Notes: generated by a model not told the origin, from the letters alone. Counted from the first letter of the stretch, positions 1 to 9,946 are shown. The stretch: 64,000 bases of DNA from Streptomyces alboflavus (GCF_000716675.1 NZ_JNXT01000010.1:1-64000), one strand, 5' to 3'. Made by a program: numbers and translations.

Positions 1-103
1 CATCCAGCCCGTCCGACCCTTGACGACGAACCACGGAGCAGCGACCGGCGGCGACCTGTCCCACCCACCCGGAACCACCACCCCCCTCCCCCACCCCCTC
101 CCA

Positions 104-129
104 GCCCGTCCGGCGCTTGAGGACGAGGC
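104..129. repeat. 26-bp Streptomyces intergenic repeat, copy 1
   Basis: This unit begins GCCCGTCCGGCG and ends TTGAGGACGAGGC. It occurs again, almost unchanged, at 44695-44720 and 44728-44753. A degenerate version (GCCCGTCCGACCCTTGACGACGA) lies at 7-29. Such units are common between Streptomyces genes. Here it sits next to a terminator-like stem. Confidence 0.8.
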
Positions 130-151
130 CGTTCAGGCCGAAAGCGGGGGT

Positions 152-173
152 CCAGGGGGCGGCAGCCCCCTGG
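152..173 (-). terminator. Stem-loop after the GT87-like gene
   Basis: Perfect 9-bp arms (CCAGGGGGC and GCCCCCTGG) surround a GGCA loop. The stem touches the stop codon of the minus-strand gene ending at 174. There is no clear T-tract, which is usual for Streptomyces terminators. Confidence 0.6.
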
Positions 174-1487
174 TTACGGGAAGGGGCGGGATCGGGGAGC
201 CCCCGGCAGGGCCCGCCCACCCGCCACGGATTCGGCACCCCCGACCGAAGGACCCGGCACGGACGGCGGCAACACAGCACCCCGGCGGCGCCCAGCGACG
301 GCACACCACCAGAACACCACCCCCGCCAGCACACACAGCGTGAACGCGTCCTTGAAGGCCCGCTGCGGCAACGCCTCCACCCCCACCCACACGAACCCCG
401 GCACCTGCGGCACCAGCGCCACCCAGAACCACGGCACCCGCACCAGGGAAGCCCCCGCCCCGAGCCCCCCGGCCAGCAGCAGCGGCAGCACGACCAGCAG
501 ATAGTGGTCGTACGAAGGCCGCGACACGAGAAACGCGGCCAGCATCAACGCGGCCGCGGTCTCGACGACCCGCCCCGCCCCGGGCTCACCACCCCCCGAC
601 CGAGCCCCCGCCCGAGCCCCCGCCCAAGGCCCAGGGGCCAGCCACCGCCGCCACGCACACCACACCCCCACACACGCACCCCCACCCGCAAGCACCGAGG
701 CCACCACGGCGGGCACCCCCACCCGCGGCAGCACAGCGGCGGGCGACGCCTCGTAGAGACGCACGAACCGGTCCTCGCCCCGCAGCAGGAACGGCAGGGT
801 CCGGGTGAAGAACGCCCCCGGATCCGGCAGGACGAGCGCGGCGAGCACCGACACGACCACCGGCACAAGCACCGCCACCCCCAGCGCCCGCCACTTCCGC
901 GCGAAGACGAAGAGCAGCAGCACCGGCACGAGCAGCGGCTTCACGGCGACCGCCACCCCGATCACCGCCCCGGCCGTCCCCCACCGCCCCCGGCAGACGC
1001 ACAGCAGCGCCACCGGCAGCGCGAGCGCGGACGCCACCGTCCAGTTGCCCAGCTCCACGAGGTGCACGAAGGGCGCGAAGCCCAGGACGAGCCCGAGAAG
1101 CCCGAGCACCGCGAACCGGCTGCGCAGGGCCACGCCACGGATCCGCAGCGCACAGAACCACCCGGAGGCCAGCGCCCCCACCACCCCCACGGGCACGACC
1201 ACCCGCGCCACCTCCGGGAACACCGCCTGCGGCACCGCCGCGAGCACGGCCCCCGGCAGATAGAGGAAGTGCCGGTCGGCGTACGGCGAGCGCCCGTCCA
1301 GCCAGGCCTCCGCGGCCCGCACGACGATCGCGTTGTCCATGCCGCCGTCCGGCACCCGGTAGACGATCCGCAGCGCCGCCGCCCCGAGGACGATCCCGAG
1401 CACGGCCCACGCCCACCACCCGGCGGGCCGGGCCAGCCACCCGGCCGGACCAGAAAAGCCGCCACCATCCGATTTGCCCGAATCCAT
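174..1487 (-). CDS. Multi-pass membrane protein, GT87 (DUF2029)-like glycosyltransferase
   Basis: The 437-residue product is strongly hydrophobic, with about ten predicted membrane segments. Near the N-terminus (about residues 40-70) it has the pattern G-R-S-P-Y-A-D then F-L-Y-L-P-G. This resembles the D/G-x-P-Y...Y-P-P motif of polyprenol-phosphate-dependent GT-C transferases of family GT87. By analogy it would transfer a sugar from a polyprenyl phosphate donor outside the membrane; the actual substrate is unknown. The ATG at 1487 (MDSGKSDG) is preferred over an upstream in-frame codon at 1517 because the added residues look non-coding. It is divergent from the gene at 1562. Confidence 0.7.
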   Translation of the reverse strand: MDSGKSDGGGFSGPAGWLARPAGWWAWAVLGIVLGAAALRIVYRVPDGGMDNAIVVRAAEAWLDGRSPYADRHFLYLPGAVLAAVPQAVFPEVARVVVPVGVVGALASGWFCALRIRGVALRSRFAVLGLLGLVLGFAPFVHLVELGNWTVASALALPVALLCVCRGRWGTAGAVIGVAVAVKPLLVPVLLLFVFARKWRALGVAVLVPVVVSVLAALVLPDPGAFFTRTLPFLLRGEDRFVRLYEASPAAVLPRVGVPAVVASVLAGGGACVGVWCAWRRWLAPGPWAGARAGARSGGGEPGAGRVVETAAALMLAAFLVSRPSYDHYLLVVLPLLLAGGLGAGASLVRVPWFWVALVPQVPGFVWVGVEALPQRAFKDAFTLCVLAGVVFWWCAVAGRRRGAVLPPSVPGPSVGGAESVAGGRALPGAPRSRPFP

Positions 1488-1561
1488 GCCGGTCAGGCTA
1501 GGGCGAGATCGGCCCACAGCCCCGGCTCAACATCCCCACCGCCCCGTCTAAGATGCGGCCC

Positions 1562-2410
1562 ATGAGCTTTGGGCAAGGGGGACCCCAGTGGGGTCCGGGG
1601 GGCTCGCAGACCCCCGACTGGGCGGCGCTCGCCGAAGCGTCCGAGGCACGTGCCCGCCGCCGCAAGTGGCTGATGATCGGCGGCGGCGCGCTCGCCACGA
1701 TCGGCGTCGCCGCGGCCGTCGCCGTCGCCGTCGTCTCCGCGAACAGCGACGACGCCACGGCCTCGAACAAGCCCGCGAGCGAGCTGCCCACCAGCGCGGA
1801 CATCCCCGGCGCCAGCGACTCCCCCGAGCCGTCCTTCGAGGCGACCACGCCCCCGCCCCCGCCGGACCCGAAGGACTACATCTCCAGCGCGAAGAAGGAC
1901 AAGGCCCCGCTGAGCCCGGAGTCCTTCTTCCCGGGCACGAAGCTGACCTCCGGCGAGCGCGTCTACAAGAAGGGCGCGACGGCGAGCACCAAGAAGTGCG
2001 CCTCCGTCGCCCAGCCGGTCCTTGCCAACGTCCTGACGAAGAACAAGTGCACCGAGGTGCTGCGCGCCACCTACGCCCGCAAGGGCATCGCGGTCACCGT
2101 CGGCGTCGCCGTCTTCGACACCGAGGCACAGGCCAAGAAGGTCAAGCGGCAGGCCGACAAGGGCCTGATCACGTCCCTGCCCGGCAAGGGCGTGTCCGGC
2201 TTCTGCCGTACGACGGTCTGCCGCGGCACGTACAACGCGTACGGCCGCTACGCGTACTTCACGACGACGGGCTTCCTGAACGGCAAGGACGTCACGGAGA
2301 AGGACCGCAAGGCGTACGAGGTCGGCGACGACCTCGCCCGCTTCACCTTCCACCAGATCAACCGCCGCGGCGAGGCCCAGGCCTCGGCGGCGGCGAACAA
2401 CCCGGAGTAG
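1562..2410 (+). CDS. Membrane-anchored hypothetical protein
   Basis: About 282 residues. A cytoplasmic N-terminus rich in Gly, Pro and Arg is followed by one hydrophobic segment (about residues 37-57). After that come a Ser/Pro-rich linker with a run of prolines and an exported domain of about 170 residues. That domain has three cysteines in K-K-C-A, K-C-T-E and F-C-R-T-T-V-C contexts. The layout suggests a single-pass protein with an extracytoplasmic domain. I recognise no family. An ATG three codons upstream (1553) is an alternative start. It converges on truA. Confidence 0.7.
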   Translation: MSFGQGGPQWGPGGSQTPDWAALAEASEARARRRKWLMIGGGALATIGVAAAVAVAVVSANSDDATASNKPASELPTSADIPGASDSPEPSFEATTPPPPPDPKDYISSAKKDKAPLSPESFFPGTKLTSGERVYKKGATASTKKCASVAQPVLANVLTKNKCTEVLRATYARKGIAVTVGVAVFDTEAQAKKVKRQADKGLITSLPGKGVSGFCRTTVCRGTYNAYGRYAYFTTTGFLNGKDVTEKDRKAYEVGDDLARFTFHQINRRGEAQASAAANNPE

Positions 2411-2431
2411 CCCCGCCCGCCGCGCGGGCCC

Positions 2432-3298
2432 TCAGCAGCACCCCGCCGAGCCCGCGGCCCCGGGCAGCGTCCGCTTGTTCCGCGCCTGGACGCTCCGCTC
2501 CGCAAGCAGCTCGTCGGCCGGATAGCCGACCTCCTCGAGGGTCAGCCCGTGCGGCCGCACCACGTGCACGGCGGAGTCCCGCACCCCGGCGGCGAGCACC
2601 TTGCCCGGCCAGTCCGTCGGCCGGTGCCCGTCCCCCACGAACAGCATCGCGCCGACCAGCGACCGCACCATGTTGTGGCAGAAGGCGTCGGCCTTCACGG
2701 TCGCCTCGATGATCCCGTCCGGACGCCGCTCCCAGCGCAGCTCCTGGAGCGTACGGATGGTCGTCGCCCCCTCGCGCCGCTTGCAGTACGCGGCGAAGTC
2801 GTGCTCCCCGAGCAGCGCCTGTGCCGCCGTGTTCATGGCGTCGACGTCGAGCGTCCAGTCGTGCCACAGCACGTGCCCGCGCAGCAGCGGGTCGACGCCC
2901 CCGGGGTGATCGGTCACCCGGTACGCGTACCGCCGCCAGATCGCCGCGAACCGCGCGTTGAACCCGGCCGGCGCCTCCTCGACCTTCCACACCCGCACGT
3001 CGTGCGGCAGCCGCCCGGCGAGCCGCCGCAGCAGCTTCTCCCGGTGCTCGGCCCACAGCCCCTCCGGCAGGTCGACGTGCGCCACCTGCCCGCGCGCGTG
3101 CACCCCGCTGTCGGTCCGCCCGGCCACCGTCAGCTCGTACGTCTCCTTGGACCGCGTGACCGTACGCAGGGCGTCCTCGATCTCGCCCTGGACCGTCCGC
3201 TGCCCGTCGCGCTGCTTGGCCCACCCGGAGAAGTCCCGGCCGTCGTACGACAGGTCCAACCGCACCCGGACGAAACCGGGCTCCACTTCGTCACTCAC
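2432..3298 (-). CDS. truA: tRNA pseudouridine(38-40) synthase TruA
   Basis: 288 residues. TruA isomerises uridines 38-40 in the anticodon arm of many tRNAs. The catalytic aspartate lies in the family motif G-R-T-D-S-G-V-H-A (Asp63). Downstream blocks such as [10 protein letters not shown] are also typical. Translation starts at GTG. It follows rplQ with a stem-loop between them, a neighbour order seen in many actinobacteria. Confidence 0.95.
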   Translation of the reverse strand: MSDEVEPGFVRVRLDLSYDGRDFSGWAKQRDGQRTVQGEIEDALRTVTRSKETYELTVAGRTDSGVHARGQVAHVDLPEGLWAEHREKLLRRLAGRLPHDVRVWKVEEAPAGFNARFAAIWRRYAYRVTDHPGGVDPLLRGHVLWHDWTLDVDAMNTAAQALLGEHDFAAYCKRREGATTIRTLQELRWERRPDGIIEATVKADAFCHNMVRSLVGAMLFVGDGHRPTDWPGKVLAAGVRDSAVHVVRPHGLTLEEVGYPADELLAERSVQARNKRTLPGAAGSAGCC

Positions 3299-3322
3299 AC
3301 CGCAATCCTCTCAGGCATGCGA

Positions 3323-3354
3323 AAGCGGGCCCGCCCCGAAGGGCGGACCCGCTT
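3323..3354 (-). terminator. Stem-loop between rplQ and truA
   Basis: AAGCGGGCCCGCCC pairs with GGGCGGACCCGCTT around a short CGAA loop, with one mismatch. It lies just after rplQ and just before the truA start, so it probably ends the alpha operon or reduces read-through into truA. Confidence 0.7.
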
Positions 3355-3369
3355 CACGAAGGCTCAGCC

Positions 3370-3870
3370 TCAGGCGTCCTTCGACTCCTCGGCCGGGGCC
3401 TCGACAGCCTCGTCGGACTTGGCCTCGACGGCCTCGTCCTTCTTCAGGGCGTCTTCCTTGACGGCACGCTTGGTCGCCGCCTCGGCCTCACCGACAGCGT
3501 TCTGCTGCACGGTCAGGGCCTCCACCAGCTCGATGACGGCCATGGGCGCGTTGTCGCCACGGCGGTTACCGATCTTGGTGATGCGGGTGTAGCCACCCGG
3601 GCGGTTCTCGTAGCGCGGGCCGATCTCCGTGAAGAGCGTGTGCACGATGCTCTTGTCGGTGATGACCTGGAGGACCTGGCGGCGGTTGTGAAGGTCGCCC
3701 TTCTTCGCCTTGGTGACCAGACGCTCCGCGTAGGGACGCAGACGACGGGCCTTGGCCTCGGTGGTGGTGATGCGGCCGTGCTCGAAGAGCTGCTTGGCGA
3801 GGTTCGCCAGCAGAAGCTTCTCGTGCGCGGCGCTGCCGCCCAGACGGGCACCCTTGGCGGGCTTCGGCAT
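3370..3870 (-). CDS. rplQ: 50S ribosomal protein L17
   Basis: 166 residues. The first 120 or so are the conserved L17 fold of the large subunit (starts [12 protein letters not shown]). The tail of about 45 residues is rich in Ala, Glu and Lys and holds a short internal duplication (D-E-A-V-E-A twice); such tails are usual in Streptomyces. A clear AAGGAG lies 8 bases before the ATG. It is the last gene of the infA-rpmJ-rpsM-rpsK-rpoA-rplQ group. Confidence 0.97.
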   Translation of the reverse strand: MPKPAKGARLGGSAAHEKLLLANLAKQLFEHGRITTTEAKARRLRPYAERLVTKAKKGDLHNRRQVLQVITDKSIVHTLFTEIGPRYENRPGGYTRITKIGNRRGDNAPMAVIELVEALTVQQNAVGEAEAATKRAVKEDALKKDEAVEAKSDEAVEAPAEESKDA

Positions 3871-3925
3871 GGTGTTTCTCCTTGTGATCTGCCCCGGCCG
3901 TATCAGGTACCGGGGTCAGTGGACC

Positions 3926-3956
3926 GAGCCCCGTAAGGGGCGCGGGGAACTGCGCG
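3926..3956. repeat. GC-rich Streptomyces intergenic repeat between rpoA and rplQ
   Basis: The stretch GAGCCCCGTAAGGGGCGCGG followed by GGAACTGCGCG matches a motif I know as very common between Streptomyces genes. It contains a small CCCC/GGGG hairpin. It sits inside the operon, in the 136-bp gap between rpoA and rplQ. Confidence 0.6.
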
Positions 3957-4006
3957 CGCAATCAAGACGCACGCGCAGCCAAAATCAATCCGCCAGTCCC
4001 GAGCTC

Positions 4007-5029
4007 TCAGTACTGCTCGGTCTCGACGAAGCCCGCGTCCGCGTCGTCGTCGGCGCCAAAGGCGTCCGCGGCGGCGGTCGGGTCGAAGCCGGGAGGCGAG
4101 TCCTTCAGCGCAAGACCCATCCCGTTGAGCTTCATCTTGACCTCGTCGATCGACTTCGCACCGAAGTTGCGAATGTCGAGCAGGTCCGCCTCGGAGCGGG
4201 CGACGAGCTCACCCACGGAGTGGATGCCCTCGCGCTTGAGGCAGTTGTACGACCGAACGGTGAGCTCGAGCTCCTCGATCGGCAGCGCCAGATCAGCGGC
4301 GAGCGCGGCGTCCGTCGGGGACGGACCCATGTCGATGCCCTCGGCGTCGATGTTGAGCTCGCGGGCCAGACCGAACAGCTCGACCAGCGTCTTGCCCGCG
4401 GACGCCATGGCGTCACGCGGCCGCATGGCCTGCTTGGTCTCGACGTCGACGATCAGCTTGTCGAAGTCGGTGCGCTGCTCGACTCGGGTGGCCTCGACCT
4501 TGTAGGTCACCTTGAGGACGGGCGAGTAGATCGAGTCGACCGGGATCCGGCCGATCTCCTGGCCGACCTGCTTGTTCTGCACGGCGGAGACGTAGCCGCG
4601 ACCGCGCTCGACGGTCAGCTCCATCTCCAGCTTGCCCTTGCCGTTCAGCGTGGCGAGGACGAGGTCGGGGTTGTGCACCTCGACACCGGCCGGGGGCGCG
4701 ATGTCGGCGGCGGTGACCAGACCCGGGCCCTGCTTGCGCAGGTACATCACGACCGGCTCGTCGTGCTCCGAGGAGACGACCAGCTGCTTGATGTTCAGGA
4801 TGAGGTCGGTGACGTCTTCCTTGACGCCCGGCACGGTGGTGAACTCGTGCAGGACACCGTCGATGCGGATGGACGTGACCGCCGCACCCGGGATCGAGGA
4901 GAGCAGGGTCCGGCGCAGGGAGTTGCCGAGGGTGTAGCCGAAGCCCGGCTCCAGCGGCTCGATGACGAACCGGGAGCGGAACTCGTCGACGACCTCTTCG
5001 GTCAACGAGGGACGCTGAGCGATCAGCAT
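4007..5029 (-). CDS. rpoA: RNA polymerase alpha subunit
   Basis: 340 residues. The N-terminal domain (about 1-230) drives alpha dimerisation and assembly with beta and beta-prime; it includes [20 protein letters not shown]. The C-terminal domain (about 250-310) binds UP elements and activators and includes [11 protein letters not shown] good GAAGGA precedes the ATG. The 114-bp gap to rpsK holds a strong stem-loop, so rpoA levels may be adjusted separately. Confidence 0.98.
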   Translation of the reverse strand: MLIAQRPSLTEEVVDEFRSRFVIEPLEPGFGYTLGNSLRRTLLSSIPGAAVTSIRIDGVLHEFTTVPGVKEDVTDLILNIKQLVVSSEHDEPVVMYLRKQGPGLVTAADIAPPAGVEVHNPDLVLATLNGKGKLEMELTVERGRGYVSAVQNKQVGQEIGRIPVDSIYSPVLKVTYKVEATRVEQRTDFDKLIVDVETKQAMRPRDAMASAGKTLVELFGLARELNIDAEGIDMGPSPTDAALAADLALPIEELELTVRSYNCLKREGIHSVGELVARSEADLLDIRNFGAKSIDEVKMKLNGMGLALKDSPPGFDPTAAADAFGADDDADAGFVETEQY

Positions 5030-5088
5030 GAAGTGATTCCTTCAGTCAGGGGCACCCACTATTTGATGCCCTGAGTAGTACAAGGGTA

Positions 5089-5122
5089 CGGGCGGCACGG
5101 CTCCGGAGAGCCGTACCGCCCG
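5089..5122 (-). promoter_or_regulatory. Stem-loop between rpsK and rpoA
   Basis: CGGGCGG-C-ACGGCTC pairs with GAGCCGT-A-CCGCCCG around CGGA. It has no T-tract on the transcribed strand. It could be a partial terminator or an mRNA processing or stability element that tunes rpoA relative to the r-protein genes. Confidence 0.5.
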
Positions 5123-5143
5123 AAAACCTAAGACAACCGTGCG

Positions 5144-5548
5144 TCAGACGCGGCGGCGCTTGGGCGGACGGCAGCCGTTGTGCGGCGTGGGGGTGACGTC
5201 CTGGATCGAGCCGACCTCGAGGCCCGTGGCCTGGAGGGAGCGGATCGCGGTCTCACGGCCGGAGCCGGGACCCTTGACGAAGACGTCGACCTTGCGCATG
5301 CCGTGCTCCTGCGCGCGACGGGCAGCCGACTCGGCGGCCATCTGCGCGGCGAACGGCGTGGACTTGCGCGAGCCCTTGAAGCCGACGTGGCCGGCGGAGG
5401 CCCAGGAGATCACGTTGCCGGTCGGGTCCGTGATGGACACGATCGTGTTGTTGAACGTGCTCTTGATGTGGGCGTGCCCGTGAGCGACGTTCTTCTTTTC
5501 CTTGCGGCGCACCTTCTTGGCAGCGCCCTGACGACCCTTGGGGGGCAT
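5144..5548 (-). CDS. rpsK: 30S ribosomal protein S11
   Basis: 134 residues, normal length. S11 lies on the platform of the small subunit near the mRNA exit region. Conserved blocks [11 protein letters not shown] and the C-terminal [13 protein letters not shown] are present. GGAG lies 6 bases before the ATG. It follows rpsM closely in the alpha operon. Confidence 0.98.
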   Translation of the reverse strand: MPPKGRQGAAKKVRRKEKKNVAHGHAHIKSTFNNTIVSITDPTGNVISWASAGHVGFKGSRKSTPFAAQMAAESAARRAQEHGMRKVDVFVKGPGSGRETAIRSLQATGLEVGSIQDVTPTPHNGCRPPKRRRV

Positions 5549-5613
5549 CTATTACTCCTACGGGAGGTGGTCGGTCCTGCAGCGTCAGCTGTCGATAGAC
5601 CGCTGAGCGAGGA

Positions 5614-5994
5614 CTACTTCTTGCCCGGCTTCTTCTTGCCGGCGATGGCGCGACGCGGGCCCTTGCGGGTGCGAGCGTTGGTGCTGGTGCGCTGACCGCG
5701 GACGGGCAGGCCACGGCGGTGACGCAGACCCTGGTAGCAGCCGATCTCGACCTTGCGGCGGATGTCGGCCTGAATCTCGCGACGGAGGTCACCCTCGGTC
5801 TTGATGTTCTGGTCCACGTACTCGCGGATCTTGACCAGGTCCTCTTCGGACAGGTCGCGAACGCGGGTGTTGCGGTCGATACCAGTGGCGTCCAGCGTCT
5901 GCTGGGACAGCGTCCGGCCGATGCCGAACACGTAGGTGAGCGCGACCTCGATGCGCTTGTCGCGCGGGAGGTCAACGCCTTCAACGCGTGCCAT
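5614..5994 (-). CDS. rpsM: 30S ribosomal protein S13
   Basis: 126 residues, the family's normal size. S13 sits in the head of the 30S subunit and contacts the P-site tRNA and the 50S bridge. The helix-two-turn-helix N-terminus and the basic tail ending K-K-P-G-K-K are present. It lies in the alpha operon between rpmJ and rpsK. Confidence 0.98.
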   Translation of the reverse strand: MARVEGVDLPRDKRIEVALTYVFGIGRTLSQQTLDATGIDRNTRVRDLSEEDLVKIREYVDQNIKTEGDLRREIQADIRRKVEIGCYQGLRHRRGLPVRGQRTSTNARTRKGPRRAIAGKKKPGKK

Positions 5995-6214
5995 TCATGG
6001 CTCCTGTTAATACTCGGAGGTCTTCAGCAGAACCGCTCCCAACCGCCGTTCCCCTCCGGGTGGAAATTCACCGGGAAGAGTCGGTACGAACTGGGTCCCC
6101 GGCCTCCGACCGGGGGTGTCGCCCTCCATTACCGCTGTGGACCTGAAGAGGGACGGGTCCTGCACATGTGCTGTTACGTGCGTCGCGCGAAAATCTGCGA
6201 GTGCAGTACGTGCG

Positions 6215-6328
6215 TCAGCCCTGGCGCTGCTTGTGGCGCGGGTTGTCGCAAATGATCATGACCCGGCCGTGACGGCGGATCACCCTGCACTTGTCGCAGA
6301 TCTTCTTGACGCTCGGCTTGACCTTCAT
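6215..6328 (-). CDS. rpmJ: 50S ribosomal protein L36, zinc-binding form
   Basis: 37 residues ([14 protein letters not shown]...). The zinc ligands Cys11, Cys14, Cys27 and His32 are all present, so this is the zinc-containing C+ paralogue. Zinc-free paralogues elsewhere in Streptomyces genomes are known to be under Zur control. It lies between infA and rpsM. The 220-bp gap before rpsM holds a CCCCGG/CCGGGG hairpin at about 6097-6115. Confidence 0.96.
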   Translation of the reverse strand: MKVKPSVKKICDKCRVIRRHGRVMIICDNPRHKQRQG

Positions 6329-6387
6329 GGGTGTGAGGTTCTCCGGGTCAGTGCCACCACCCCGCCGGAGCGGAGTGCGGGCAAGAT

Positions 6388-6609
6388 CTACTTGTACCGG
6401 TAGACGATCCGGCCACGCGTCAGGTCGTACGGAGACAGCTCCACCACGACCCGGTCGTCAGGGAGGATGCGGATGTAGTGCATGCGCATCTTGCCGCTGA
6501 TGTGTGCCAGGACCTGGTGGCCGTTCTGGAGCTCCACCTTGAACATGGCGTTCGGAAGAGACTCGACGACAGTGCCTTCGATCTCGATGGCACCTTGCTT
6601 CTTGGCCAC
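6388..6609 (-). CDS. infA: Translation initiation factor IF-1
   Basis: 73 residues, a single OB-fold (S1-like) domain that binds the A site of the 30S subunit during initiation. Conserved blocks include [14 protein letters not shown] and [18 protein letters not shown]. It begins with GTG. It is the first gene of the alpha group, and its promoter must lie in the 182-bp gap to map. Confidence 0.97.
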   Translation of the reverse strand: MAKKQGAIEIEGTVVESLPNAMFKVELQNGHQVLAHISGKMRMHYIRILPDDRVVVELSPYDLTRGRIVYRYK

Positions 6610-6791
6610 GCTTCGCCCTTCGAATCGACTACCTTGATCGACTCTGTGAGCGTTACGCAGACATGCGAATGCACGAGAGCCGACGCGTCAGTCTACGTCA
6701 GTGCACTCGGAAAGACGAATCGGGTATGACTGCCCGCCAACGAAGATCCTTAAGCAAGGGCACGGTCAGGGGGCCGACGCGACCGGCGAGC

Positions 6792-7628
6792 TCAGGCCAG
6801 CGGGTCCGGCGCCGCCGTGATCCCGTACTCCGCCAGCTTCGCCTTGCCGCCGTCGGGGGCCGTCAGCACCAGCGGGCCCTGCTCGGTCAGCGCGACGGAG
6901 TGCTCCCAGTGCGAGGACCAGGTGCCGTCCGTCGTGATGACCGTCCAGTCGTCCTCGAGGACCTCGGTCTTGGCGGTGCCGAGGGAGACCATCGGCTCGA
7001 TGGCCAGGCACAGGCCGGGGACCAGCTTGGGGCCGCGGCCGCGGCGGCGCTCGACGTAGTTCAGGAGGTGCGGGTCCATGTGCATCTCGGTGCCGATGCC
7101 GTGGCCGCCGTAGTCCTCGACGATGCCGTACTTGCCGCGGGCCGGGCGGGGCTGGCGGCGGATGTAGGTCTCGATGGCGCGGGAGATGTCGACGAGCCGG
7201 TTGCCCTGCTTCATGGCCGCGATCCCGGCCCACATCGACTCCTCGGTCACCCGGGAGAGCTCGACGAGCTCGGGCGCGTGCCCACTGCCCACGAAGGCGG
7301 TGAAGGCCGCGTCGCCGTGCCAGCCGTCGATGATCGCGCCGGCGTCGATCGAGATGATGTCGCCGTCCTTGAGGACCACGTCCTCACTCGGGATGCCGTG
7401 GACGACGACCTCGTTCTTCGAGGTGCAGATGGTCGCGGGGAAGCCGCCGTACCCGAGGAAGTTCGACTTGGCGCCGTGCTCGGCGAGGACCTTGCGGGCC
7501 ACGTCGTCCAGGTCCTTGGTGGTCGCACCCGGGACCGCGGCGGCACGCGTCGCCTGGTGGATGGCGGCGACGACAAGCCCCGCCGCCCGCATCTTCGCGA
7601 TCTGCTCGGGAGTCTTGATCTGCACCAT
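6792..7628 (-). CDS. map: Methionine aminopeptidase, type I
   Basis: 278 residues. It removes the initiator methionine from new proteins. The dinuclear metal site can be read: Asp95, Asp106, a His in G-G-H-G-I-G-T, a Glu in A-I-E-P-M and a Glu in S-H-W-E-H-S. His77 (V-V-H-G-I-P) is the substrate-contacting histidine. It lacks the N-terminal SH3-binding extension of type Ic enzymes. It follows adk, in the classic secY-adk-map order. Confidence 0.96.
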   Translation of the reverse strand: MVQIKTPEQIAKMRAAGLVVAAIHQATRAAAVPGATTKDLDDVARKVLAEHGAKSNFLGYGGFPATICTSKNEVVVHGIPSEDVVLKDGDIISIDAGAIIDGWHGDAAFTAFVGSGHAPELVELSRVTEESMWAGIAAMKQGNRLVDISRAIETYIRRQPRPARGKYGIVEDYGGHGIGTEMHMDPHLLNYVERRRGRGPKLVPGLCLAIEPMVSLGTAKTEVLEDDWTVITTDGTWSSHWEHSVALTEQGPLVLTAPDGGKAKLAEYGITAAPDPLA

Positions 7629-7727
7629 CGCGCTTCCGCTCTCCGTCTTCCTGCAACCGTTGGATACAACAACACTACGGCCGCGGCGCCCGGGACGGGC
7701 ACCGCGGCCGAAGCGACGTACTGATGA

Positions 7728-8381
7728 CTACTTGTCGCCCTTGAGGGCGTCCATCGCGCGCTTCGTGACCTCGTCCACCTTGCCGAGCGCGGAGATCGTG
7801 ACGACCAGACCCTGGGTCCGGTAGTAGTCGATGATCGGCTCGGTCTGCGTGTGGTAGACCTCGAGGCGCTTGCGGACGGTGTCCTCGCTGTCGTCCTCGC
7901 GCTGGTACAGCTGGCCGCCGCAGACGTCACAGACGCCTTCCTGCTTCGGCTGGGAGTACGTCACGTGGAAGACGTGGCTGGAGTCCTTGCGGCAGATCCG
8001 ACGGCCCGCGATCCGCTTGACGACCTCGTCCTCGGGGACCTCGAGGTCCAGGACGGCGTCGAGCTTCACGTCGTCGGCCTTGAGCGCCACGTCCAGCGCC
8101 TCGGCCTGCGACACGTTCCGCGGGAAGCCGTCGAGCAGGAAGCCGTTCTCCGCGTCGGGCTGCGCCATCCGGTCCTTGGCCATCCCGATGGTGACCTCGT
8201 CGGGGACCAGGTTGCCCGCGTCCATGTAGGACTTGGCCAGCTTGCCGAGCTCGGTCTGCTTACTGATGTTGGCCCTGAAGAGGTCGCCCGTGGAGATGTG
8301 CGGGATCGACAGGTTCTTGGCAAGGAACGCAGCCTGCGTTCCCTTGCCGGCACCGGGCGGCCCGACTAGGACGATACGCAT
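7728..8381 (-). CDS. adk: Adenylate kinase
   Basis: 217 residues. It catalyses ATP + AMP = 2 ADP in the cytoplasm. The P-loop G-P-P-G-A-G-K-G-T spans residues 7-15, and the AMP-binding D-G-F-P-R motif follows. The LID region carries C-D-V-C-G-G and an upstream Cys, as in metal-binding Gram-positive enzymes, although the first Cys pair is not complete. The start codon overlaps the secY stop by one base (TGATG), so the two genes are translationally coupled. Confidence 0.97.
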   Translation of the reverse strand: MRIVLVGPPGAGKGTQAAFLAKNLSIPHISTGDLFRANISKQTELGKLAKSYMDAGNLVPDEVTIGMAKDRMAQPDAENGFLLDGFPRNVSQAEALDVALKADDVKLDAVLDLEVPEDEVVKRIAGRRICRKDSSHVFHVTYSQPKQEGVCDVCGGQLYQREDDSEDTVRKRLEVYHTQTEPIIDYYRTQGLVVTISALGKVDEVTKRAMDALKGDK

Positions 8382-9694
8382 CAGCGGAGGAACCCTTCGT
8401 AGTTGCGCTGCTGGAGCTGGCTCTCGATCTGCTTCACGGTCTCCAGACCCACACCCACGATGATGAGGATGCTTGTCCCGCCGAAGGGGAAGTTCTGGTT
8501 CGCGCCGAAGCCCACCAACGCCATCGTTGGCACAAGAGCGATCAGACCCAGATACAGCGAGCCCGGCCATGTGATCCGGTTGAGTACGTAACTCAGGTAC
8601 TCAGCGGTCGGTCGGCCAGCCCGGATGCCCGGGATGAAGCCACCATACTTCTTCATGTTGTCCGCGACTTCCTCCGGGTTGAAGGAGATCGCCACGTAGA
8701 AGAAGGCGAAGAAGACGATCAGGACGAAGTAGGTGACGATGTAAATCGGGTGGTCACCCTTGGTCAGGTTCTGCTCGATCCACGTCTTCCAGCTCGACTG
8801 ACCACCCGCGAACTGGGCGACCAGGGCCGGGATGTAGAGCAGTGACGAGGCGAAGATCACAGGGATGATGCCCGCCTGGTTGACCTTCAGCGGGATGTAC
8901 GTCGACGTACCCCCGTAGGACCGGCGGCCGATCATGCGCTTCGCGTACTGCACCGGGATGCGCCGCTGTGCCTGCTCGACGAAGACGACCAGGCCGACCA
9001 TGAACAGACCGACCAGGATCACAGTGCCGAACTCGATCCAGCCACCGGCCAGGTCGCCCGACTTCTTGATGCCCCACAGGGCGGCGGGGAAGGTCGCGGC
9101 GATCGAGATGAACATCAGGATCGACATGCCGTTGCCGATGCCGCGGTCGGTGATGAGCTCACCGAGCCACATCACACAGGCGGTGCCCGCGGTCATGGTG
9201 AGCACCATCGTGATGGTCACGAAGATCGACTGGTCGGGGACGATCTCGCTGGCGACCGGGCAGCCGCTGAACAGCGTGCCGGTGCGGGCGGTGGCGACGA
9301 GGCCGGTGCCCTGCAGGACGGCGAGCGCGATGGTCAGGTACCGCGTGTACTGCGTGATCTTGGCCGTACCGGCCTGGCCCTCCTTCTTGAGGGCTTCCAG
9401 ACGCGGGATCACCACGGTCAACAGCTGCAGAATGATGCTCGCCGTGATGTACGGCATGATGCCGAGCGCGAAGATCGTGATCTGAAGAAGCGCGCCACCG
9501 CTGAACATATTGACCAGACCGAACAGGCCCTGGTTGGCATTGGCCGCATCGATACAGGTCTGGACGTTCTTGTAGTTGATGCCCGGAATCGGTACGTGCG
9601 TACCGAGCCGGTAGATCACGATGATGCCGAGCGTAAAGAGCAGCTTCTTGCGCAGGTCGGGCGTCTTGAACGCCCGGGCGAACGCGGTGAGCAC
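8381..9694 (-). CDS. secY: Preprotein translocase subunit SecY
   Basis: 437 residues with ten hydrophobic membrane segments. It is the channel of the Sec translocon and pairs with SecE (40451-40738) and SecG. Conserved features include the N-terminal L-F-T-L-G-I-I-V-I-Y-R-L-G-T-H-V-P and the fifth cytoplasmic loop P-G-I-R-A-G-R-P-T-A-E-Y. A 252-bp gap with a strong terminator separates it from rplO, so secY-adk-map is likely its own transcription unit. Confidence 0.98.
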   Translation of the reverse strand: MLTAFARAFKTPDLRKKLLFTLGIIVIYRLGTHVPIPGINYKNVQTCIDAANANQGLFGLVNMFSGGALLQITIFALGIMPYITASIILQLLTVVIPRLEALKKEGQAGTAKITQYTRYLTIALAVLQGTGLVATARTGTLFSGCPVASEIVPDQSIFVTITMVLTMTAGTACVMWLGELITDRGIGNGMSILMFISIAATFPAALWGIKKSGDLAGGWIEFGTVILVGLFMVGLVVFVEQAQRRIPVQYAKRMIGRRSYGGTSTYIPLKVNQAGIIPVIFASSLLYIPALVAQFAGGQSSWKTWIEQNLTKGDHPIYIVTYFVLIVFFAFFYVAISFNPEEVADNMKKYGGFIPGIRAGRPTAEYLSYVLNRITWPGSLYLGLIALVPTMALVGFGANQNFPFGGTSILIIVGVGLETVKQIESQLQQRNYEGFLR

Positions 9695-9877
9695 GGTGCC
9701 TCCTGCGACCCCCGCGCTACTGCGTCAGAGGTGACGGTGGTGAGTCCGACGGATAAGTACGTAACTTGCAACGAGTCAAACAGGCAAGAACCGCACGCCC
9801 TGTCGCGAGGACAGACCGCGCGGAAAGTAACAGTGCACGCCACCTTACCGGCGACCGTGCCCCCCTTGGAACGACCA

Positions 9878-9911
9878 ACCGGGGATGCCCCTTTTGTGGG
9901 GCATCCCCGGT
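9878..9911 (-). terminator. Terminator after rplO (end of the spc group)
   Basis: Perfect 14-bp arms (ACCGGGGATGCCCC and GGGGCATCCCCGGT) surround a TTTTGT loop. It lies 36 bases after the rplO stop and well before secY. This argues that secY-adk-map uses its own promoter in the remaining 180 bp. Confidence 0.85.
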
Positions 9912-9946
9912 CGGGATCGCTCAAGTCATCGAGACGCCTGGGAAAT

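Noticed and set aside
117..1565. A 482-codon plus-strand frame at the left edge
   Set aside because: It is rich in Arg, Pro and His and lies opposite a well-formed membrane protein gene, so it is a shadow.
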